Assembly (NCBI RefSeq): GCF_025950085.1
Contig: NZ_JAPDDS010000012.1
Location: forward strand, 62,001 to 126,000
Origin: Luteolibacter flavescens
GTDB lineage: Bacteria > Verrucomicrobiota > Verrucomicrobiia > Verrucomicrobiales > Akkermansiaceae
Length of the DNA: 64,000 bases
Direction of reading: 5' to 3'
The notes below the pieces were generated by a model. It did no database searches. It saw nothing but the letters and a program-made list of their open reading frames with translations, and was not told the DNA's origin. Position numbers and translations under genes: made by a program. This document shows, piece by piece, positions 59,943-64,000 of this stretch (within the stretch, counting starts at the first letter, position 1; every line of letters begins with the position of its first letter).

Positions 59943-60992
59943 GTGGACGCACTGATTCATCATCTGGAACGGAAGGAGGAGCTCTCGCCCCGCGAGATCA
60001 CCGTGGCTGCCGAGCTCTTGCTCGATCCCAATGCGCCTGATGAAAAGAAGGCGGCCCTCCTTGAAAACCTGTCGAAGAAGGGCGAGACGCCCGCCGAGAT
60101 CGCGGGCTTCGTCGAGGCCTTCCTCGAGCACGCCGTCGATCCCCATGTCGGGCTGCTGGATCTGGAAGGACCGACCATCGATGTCTGCGGGACGGGCGGC
60201 GACAAGCTGAACCTCTTCAACGTGTCCACCACGGCGATGTTCGTCGTGGCCGCGACCGGAGCGGTGGTGCTGAAGCACGGCAACCGCGGCATCACCTCGA
60301 AGAGCGGCGGCGCGGACGTGCTGGAAGCGCTCGGCATCCGCATCGATCTCCCGCCGGAAGGCTTCCGCGACTGTCTGGAAAAGGCGGGTGTCGGCTTCCT
60401 CTTTGCACCGAATTATCACCCCGCCTTCAAGGCCGTGGTGAATGTCCGCAAACAGCTCGCGGAGAAGGGTGTGCGGACCATTTTCAATCTCATCGGCCCG
60501 CTGATGAATCCGGCCAAGCCGCAGTGCCAGCTTGTCGGTGTCTTCGACCGCGAGATGTGCCCGGCCTTCGCCGAGATCCTCCAGCGGCTCGGTCGCGAGA
60601 GCGCATGGGCCGTGCACGGCACTACCGGCGACGGTCGTTGTGTCGATGAGGTCAGTCTTCTCGGCTCGACCCGTATCTGCAAGGCAGGGCTTTATCAGGA
60701 TCTGCAGGATGAGGAAGTCCGCCCGCGCGACTTCGGCATGAAGCACGCCGAGGTGGAGGAACTCCAGGGCGGCGACGCGGAAGTGAATGCCGCTATCTTG
60801 GAAAGCATCCTCACCGGCAAGGACACCGGCCCGAAGCGCGACATGGTGCTGCTCAATGCCGGCACCGCCATCGCCTGCTGCGGCCTCTCCGACGATATCG
60901 GCGACGGCATCGAGATCGCACGCAAGTTGATCGATGATGGCAGCGCACTTGATCGCCTGCGTCTCTTCCATGACGTGGCGAAAAAAGCGTAA
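59943..60992 (+). CDS. trpD: Anthranilate phosphoribosyltransferase
   Basis: TrpD transfers phosphoribosyl from PRPP to anthranilate in tryptophan biosynthesis. The 349-residue product has the family motifs VCGTGGDKLNLFNVSTTAMFV (PRPP loop near residue 83), KHGNRGITSKSGGADVLEALGI, ADVL and FNLIGPLMNPAKP, and the conserved Asp-Glu pair in GRCVDEVS. It starts with GTG, the only start compatible with the conserved N-terminus. No other trp gene lies nearby, so the trp pathway is scattered. It is followed by a long inverted repeat that can act as its terminator. Confidence 0.95.
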   Translation: MDALIHHLERKEELSPREITVAAELLLDPNAPDEKKAALLENLSKKGETPAEIAGFVEAFLEHAVDPHVGLLDLEGPTIDVCGTGGDKLNLFNVSTTAMFVVAATGAVVLKHGNRGITSKSGGADVLEALGIRIDLPPEGFRDCLEKAGVGFLFAPNYHPAFKAVVNVRKQLAEKGVRTIFNLIGPLMNPAKPQCQLVGVFDREMCPAFAEILQRLGRESAWAVHGTTGDGRCVDEVSLLGSTRICKAGLYQDLQDEEVRPRDFGMKHAEVEELQGGDAEVNAAILESILTGKDTGPKRDMVLLNAGTAIACCGLSDDIGDGIEIARKLIDDGSALDRLRLFHDVAKKA

Positions 60993-61006
60993 CGAGGGTA
61001 AGGGGG

Positions 61007-61085
61007 AAAAGTGGCTGCGGCATCCTGCCGCAAGCCTCTGCGCCTGCCCGTGGAAGGTTTGCGGCAGGATGCCGCAGCCACTTTT
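61007..61085. repeat. Long perfect inverted repeat (27-bp arms, dispersed-repeat-like)
   Basis: Arms at 61007-61033 and 61059-61085 are exact reverse complements (27 bp). The stem extends four more bases to 61037 and 61055 with one G-T pair, leaving a 17-base loop. Each arm contains its own short palindrome, TGCGGCA-TCC-TGCCGCA, so a cruciform or two small hairpins are possible alternatives. The outer end AAAAGTGGC...GCCACTTTTT would also work as a terminator for trpD. The shape is REP/BIME-like. Whether it recurs across the genome cannot be seen here. Confidence 0.85.
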
Positions 61086-61089
61086 TGGC

Positions 61090-61380
61090 TCACCTTCTTC
61101 GTAGCCCGTAGGAGGGATGACGGCGGTCATGGCGAATCACCAAGATCCGAGTTACATCCAAGTGCTCATCAAACAGAATGTGGTAGGGGAACTTCCGTAG
61201 GTTTGCCCGCCGCAGTCCTGAGTCGTCGAAATGGAATTGTGTCGGTGCCGATTCAATCATGTCCAGCGTAGCGTCCAGTTCGTGCCAGAAGCGCGTAACC
61301 AATTCTCCGGAAATCGATGAATAGGTATCCGCGATTTTGCGGGCATCCTTTGCGGCGAGAGGATGGATGCTTAATTCCAT
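61090..61380 (-). CDS. RelE/ParE-family toxin
   Basis: The 96-residue product has the compact ParE/RelE pattern: MELSIHPLAAKDARKIADTYSSISGELVTRFWHELDATLDMI, then a beta-rich end LRRANLRKFPYHILFDEHLDVTRILVIRHDRRHP, with the basic C-terminus common in these ribosome- or gyrase-directed toxins. The start ATG at 61380 is chosen; a GTG at 61392 follows directly on the antitoxin stop and is also possible. It forms a two-gene unit with the antitoxin gene immediately upstream. Confidence 0.85.
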   Translation of the reverse strand: MELSIHPLAAKDARKIADTYSSISGELVTRFWHELDATLDMIESAPTQFHFDDSGLRRANLRKFPYHILFDEHLDVTRILVIRHDRRHPSYGLRRR

Positions 61381-61392
61381 TCCTGCCGACAC

Positions 61393-61599
61393 TCAGCGAC
61401 CGCACGCCTTCCTGAATTCTTCCCTGCTCAACCCCGAGACTGCACCCGACACGAGTTCGTCACGGCGGCGCAGGGCTTCCTCGTCTGTGACGTGATGAGG
61501 GGCATCCTCTAGCCCGTCCAAAAGAAACACCGCCAGTTCCGCCCGCTCCTCGAGGGAGAGTCGGGATGCTGCCTGCCGGATGTCGCTGACCTGTGACAT
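61393..61599 (-). CDS. Addiction-module antitoxin
   Basis: The 68-residue product is a small acidic protein of the addiction-module component family: RQAASRLSLEERAELAVFLLDGLED followed by RRDELVSGAVSGLSREEF. It partners ParE/RelE toxins and represses its own promoter in known examples. Its stop codon is immediately before the GTG and 12 bases before the ATG of the toxin gene. The promoter should lie in 61600-61700. Confidence 0.82.
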   Translation of the reverse strand: MSQVSDIRQAASRLSLEERAELAVFLLDGLEDAPHHVTDEEALRRRDELVSGAVSGLSREEFRKACGR

Positions 61600-61850
61600 G
61601 GGACATCGATAGCATCATTGGATTTGCTCTGCCAGATCGGAATTCGATCCGAGAGCGTAGCATTCAGCGGTAGCCCGATCACCACCCTGTCCGAGGACGC
61701 AAGCACGTCACGCATTCCAGCGATGTAGGTGCAGAAGCTTGTTGCAATATATTGCACTCACACACCGGCAGGGCTCTGCCCGGCGCGCGAAGTCGTTGCG
61801 ATTCAGTCCGGGCATCGTGCTGGATGCCGGTTGGTTGCGGGGCGAATAAT

Positions 61851-62318
61851 CTACCGGTAGCTCACAAATTGCGCGTCGATTGCCAGAAGTGCAGAGCGAG
61901 CATGATAACCCCAATGAATGACGTAGGAATCTACCCACGTGGCGACCGCCTCATCGATATGCCCTGATTGGTAAGCTTGTAGGCCTTCCCAAAGATCTGC
62001 ATAAATGTCGGCGAAGTCAGCGTGTAGATCTCCCGTTACCGGTTCGTCGGTCGAATCGAGATCCAGTGGGTCAAAGACCACCCGATAGTATTTGAAAGGT
62101 AGATCTCCGAATCGAGCAAGGTCCTCGACCCATGCGGGGTGGCCACGCCGAGGGAATTCCAATTCGGTGTCACCTGAATAGCGGAGGTGTTTCACCTCGG
62201 CAATCAGCGCCATGAGATCGAGCAAGTTCCGGCGAGCGTCCGCAAGCGTATGATGATCACCCTCGGCCCAAAGGCAAAAACGTTCGACCGTTTTTCCGAA
62301 CTTGGTGCTTGGATCCAT
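61851..62318 (-). CDS. DUF5063-like protein
   Basis: The 155-residue acidic product starts FGKTVERFCLWAEGDHHTLADARRNLLDLMALIAEV and ends ATWVDSYVIHWGYHARSALLAIDAQFVSYR. The middle is YYRVVFDPLDLDSTDEPVTGDLHADFADIYADLWEGL. These are features of the DUF5063 family of unknown function. It has no signal peptide. It begins six bases after the stop of polX on the same strand, so the two share a transcript. Confidence 0.75.
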   Translation of the reverse strand: MDPSTKFGKTVERFCLWAEGDHHTLADARRNLLDLMALIAEVKHLRYSGDTELEFPRRGHPAWVEDLARFGDLPFKYYRVVFDPLDLDSTDEPVTGDLHADFADIYADLWEGLQAYQSGHIDEAVATWVDSYVIHWGYHARSALLAIDAQFVSYR

Positions 62319-62324
62319 GGCTTC

Positions 62325-64000
62325 CTAACGTTTGTTCTTCGGCAGCTTCAACCAAGCTTCCATATCTAACAGCGACTTCGTGTTCACTACGTCCTCGCGG
62401 CGCAGCCAGCCCTTCCTCGCGACGCTCGCGCCGAAGCGGAGGAACTGGAGCTGGTTCACCGAGTGGGCGTCGGGATTGATGGAGCAGAGCACGCCCTTGT
62501 CGCGGGCGCGGTGCCACCAGCGCCAGTCCATGTCGAAGCGCTTCGGGTTGCAATTCAGCTCGATGACGGTGCGCGTCTCCGCGGCGCAGTCGATGATCTT
62601 CTCGTGATTCACCGCATAGCCATCTCGGCGGAGGAGCAGGCGGCCGGTGAGGTGGCCGAGCATGGTGATGTGGGGATTCTCCATCGCCCGGATGATCCGC
62701 TTGGTCATCTCGTCCTCGTCCAGCGTGAGTGCGTTGTGGACCGATGCCACGGCGTAGTCGAGCGTGGCCAGCAGGTCGTCTTCGAAGTCGAGTTCGCCGC
62801 TTTTCAGGATGTCCACCTCGGAGCCCGCGAAGAGCCGGAAGTGCTCGCCACCGTGCTCGCGGTTCCACTCGGCGATGGTCCCGACCTGCGCGGCCAGCCG
62901 CTCGACGCTCAGGCCATTTGCCTGCGGCGAGGACTTCGAGTGATCGGCGATGCCCAAGTACTGCAACCCTAGTTCCCGCGCGCCCTCGGCCATCGCGTGG
63001 AGCGATGCCTTGCCGTCGGATTCCGTGGTGTGGTTGTGAAAGGTGCCGCGCAGGTTTTCCCATTCCAGAAGACGCGGCAGCTTGCCCTCATCCGCGGCCT
63101 CGATCTCGCCGCGGTTTTCACGCAGCTCGGGCGGCACGAAGTCGAGCCCCAGCGCCCGGTAGATGTCCGCCTCGTCGTGGATATTGGACGGCACGTTCTC
63201 GCCGGTGAAGGCATACTCGTTGAGCGACCAGCCTTTCTTCAGCGCACGAGAGCGGATGGCCACGTTGTGCTCCTTGCTGCCGGTGAAGTAGAAGAGCGCG
63301 AAGGGATACTGCTCGTTCGAGACCGCGCGCAGGTCGCACTGCATGCCGCTCTCCAGACGGATCGAGCACTTCGTGTCGCCCTGTGCGATGACTTCCTTGG
63401 CGAACTCCTGCGTCGCGAAAAAGGCCGTCAGCTCCGCGGGTTTCGGCGTGGCGACGATGAAATCGAGGTCATGCACGACTTCCTTCGACCGCCGGGTCGA
63501 GCCCGCCACGGATGCCCGCAGGACCTCCGGGTGCATGCGCAGGATCTCGAGAATTTCCTCCGATGCCTGGATCGCCACGTCGAGCCGGAATGCCTCGGCG
63601 GCCTGTTCCCTGCGGGCGAGCGATTCGAGGATCTTCGCCTGCGTCTTCGCGCCGAATCCGCTGAGGCCCGCCACCGTGCCCGCCTCGCAGGCGGCCTTGA
63701 GGGAGGCGAGCGAGTCCACTTTCAGCTCGCGATTCAGTATCGCTATCTTTTTCGGCCCCAGTCCGTCGAGGTCGAAGAGATCGAAAAAGGAATCCGGATA
63801 GCCGACTCGCAGCTTCTTGTGAAATTCCAGCTCACCGGTCGTCGCCAGCTCGTGCAGCTTGTCCCGCAGCGCCTCGCCCAGTCCCTTGATGCCCTCCAGC
63901 TTGTTGTCGCGGGCCAGCGCGACGATGTCGCCGTCGTAGCCGGAGACCACCTCGGCCCCTTGGCGGTAGGCGCGGATCTTGAAGGGATTCTCGCCTTGGA
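62325..64000 (-). CDS. polX: DNA polymerase/3'-5' exonuclease PolX, N-terminus cut by window edge
   Basis: About 558 residues are in the window, and the 5' end lies beyond 64000. The visible N-terminal part reads ENPFKIRAYRQGAEVVSGYDGDI, a PolX polymerase opening, followed by a helix-hairpin-helix region (IKGLGEALRDKLHELATTGELEFH, LDGLGPKKIAILNRELKVDSL and VAGLSGFGAKTQAKIL). The polymerase palm with VVHDLDFIVATP holds two catalytic aspartates. The C-terminal PHP domain has FHNHTTESDGKASLHAMAEGA, YLGIADHSKS, AGSEVDIL and ASVHNALTLDEDEMTKRI. It acts in gap filling and repair. An in-frame GTG at 63950 is internal, not the start. Confidence 0.95.
   Translation of the reverse strand, partial: QGENPFKIRAYRQGAEVVSGYDGDIVALARDNKLEGIKGLGEALRDKLHELATTGELEFHKKLRVGYPDSFFDLFDLDGLGPKKIAILNRELKVDSLASLKAACEAGTVAGLSGFGAKTQAKILESLARREQAAEAFRLDVAIQASEEILEILRMHPEVLRASVAGSTRRSKEVVHDLDFIVATPKPAELTAFFATQEFAKEVIAQGDTKCSIRLESGMQCDLRAVSNEQYPFALFYFTGSKEHNVAIRSRALKKGWSLNEYAFTGENVPSNIHDEADIYRALGLDFVPPELRENRGEIEAADEGKLPRLLEWENLRGTFHNHTTESDGKASLHAMAEGARELGLQYLGIADHSKSSPQANGLSVERLAAQVGTIAEWNREHGGEHFRLFAGSEVDILKSGELDFEDDLLATLDYAVASVHNALTLDEDEMTKRIIRAMENPHITMLGHLTGRLLLRRDGYAVNHEKIIDCAAETRTVIELNCNPKRFDMDWRWWHRARDKGVLCSINPDAHSVNQLQFLRFGASVARKGWLRREDVVNTKSLLDMEAWLKLPKNKR

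Noticed and set aside
61708-61938. Minus-strand 76-codon open frame between the antitoxin and DUF5063-like genes
   Set aside because: No conserved pattern and a poor codon profile. It overlaps the expected toxin-antitoxin promoter region.
1-64000. tRNA, rRNA, CRISPR arrays, transposases or prophage genes
   Set aside because: I looked through the intergenic gaps and translations and saw none. A tRNA in a short gap could still be missed by eye.

Overview
The window reads as a stretch of chromosome from a high-GC Gram-negative bacterium, most likely a member of the Verrucomicrobiota near Luteolibacter or Haloferula. That placement is inference. It rests on a PVC-type secreted dehydrogenase with a CxxCH haem site, a secreted protein ending in an SHD1 domain, a delta-60-repeat secreted protein, very large secreted proteins with short DGDG calcium-type motifs, TamA/TamB outer-membrane machinery, and weak use of Shine-Dalgarno sequences. 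No rRNA, tRNA, CRISPR array, insertion sequence or prophage was seen.

Layout. 1-6.2 kb: 5' part of a sodium:solute symporter, dnaA, dnaN, and a secreted dehydrogenase/cytochrome. 6.3-12.5 kb (minus strand): tamB-tamA and an N-formylglutamate-amidohydrolase-like gene. 12.6-18.9 kb (plus): a K+ channel with a C-terminal zinc ribbon, then a type IV pilus/type II secretion-like block of two GspE/PilB-type ATPases, a PilC/GspF protein and a GspG-like pseudopilin. 19-29.8 kb: a disordered basic protein, cysS, a DUF1287 protein, a delta-60-repeat secreted protein, a YdjM-like membrane protein, a class-C beta-lactamase-family hydrolase with a duplicated tail domain, and several unknowns. 30.0-42.4 kb: three consecutive very large secreted proteins (about 1857, 1139 and 1124 residues), separated by 13 and 19 nt, evidently one operon. 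42.6-64 kb: mostly housekeeping genes (hemL, prfA, rpsP, rodA, moeB with rhodanese, trpD, polX) with secreted or unknown genes between them (WD40-like proteins, a BamE-like protein, a second pseudopilin, DUF1579, a thioredoxin-like/SHD1 protein, a YbjQ protein), a sugar porter with a large inserted loop, and a ParE/RelE-type toxin-antitoxin pair next to a long perfect inverted repeat.

How the genes relate. dnaA-dnaN carry replication initiation and the sliding clamp. TamA/TamB form an outer-membrane and envelope-spanning assembly module. The ATPase/PilC/pseudopilin block could drive a pilus or secretion system whose secretin and minor pilins lie elsewhere. The best candidate for undescribed biology is the 12.4-kb operon of three giant exported proteins. 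None has a recognisable enzymatic domain, and their arrangement suggests a secreted or surface assembly.

Limits. All domain calls come from reading translations by eye. Start codons are uncertain for several genes because Shine-Dalgarno motifs are mostly absent.
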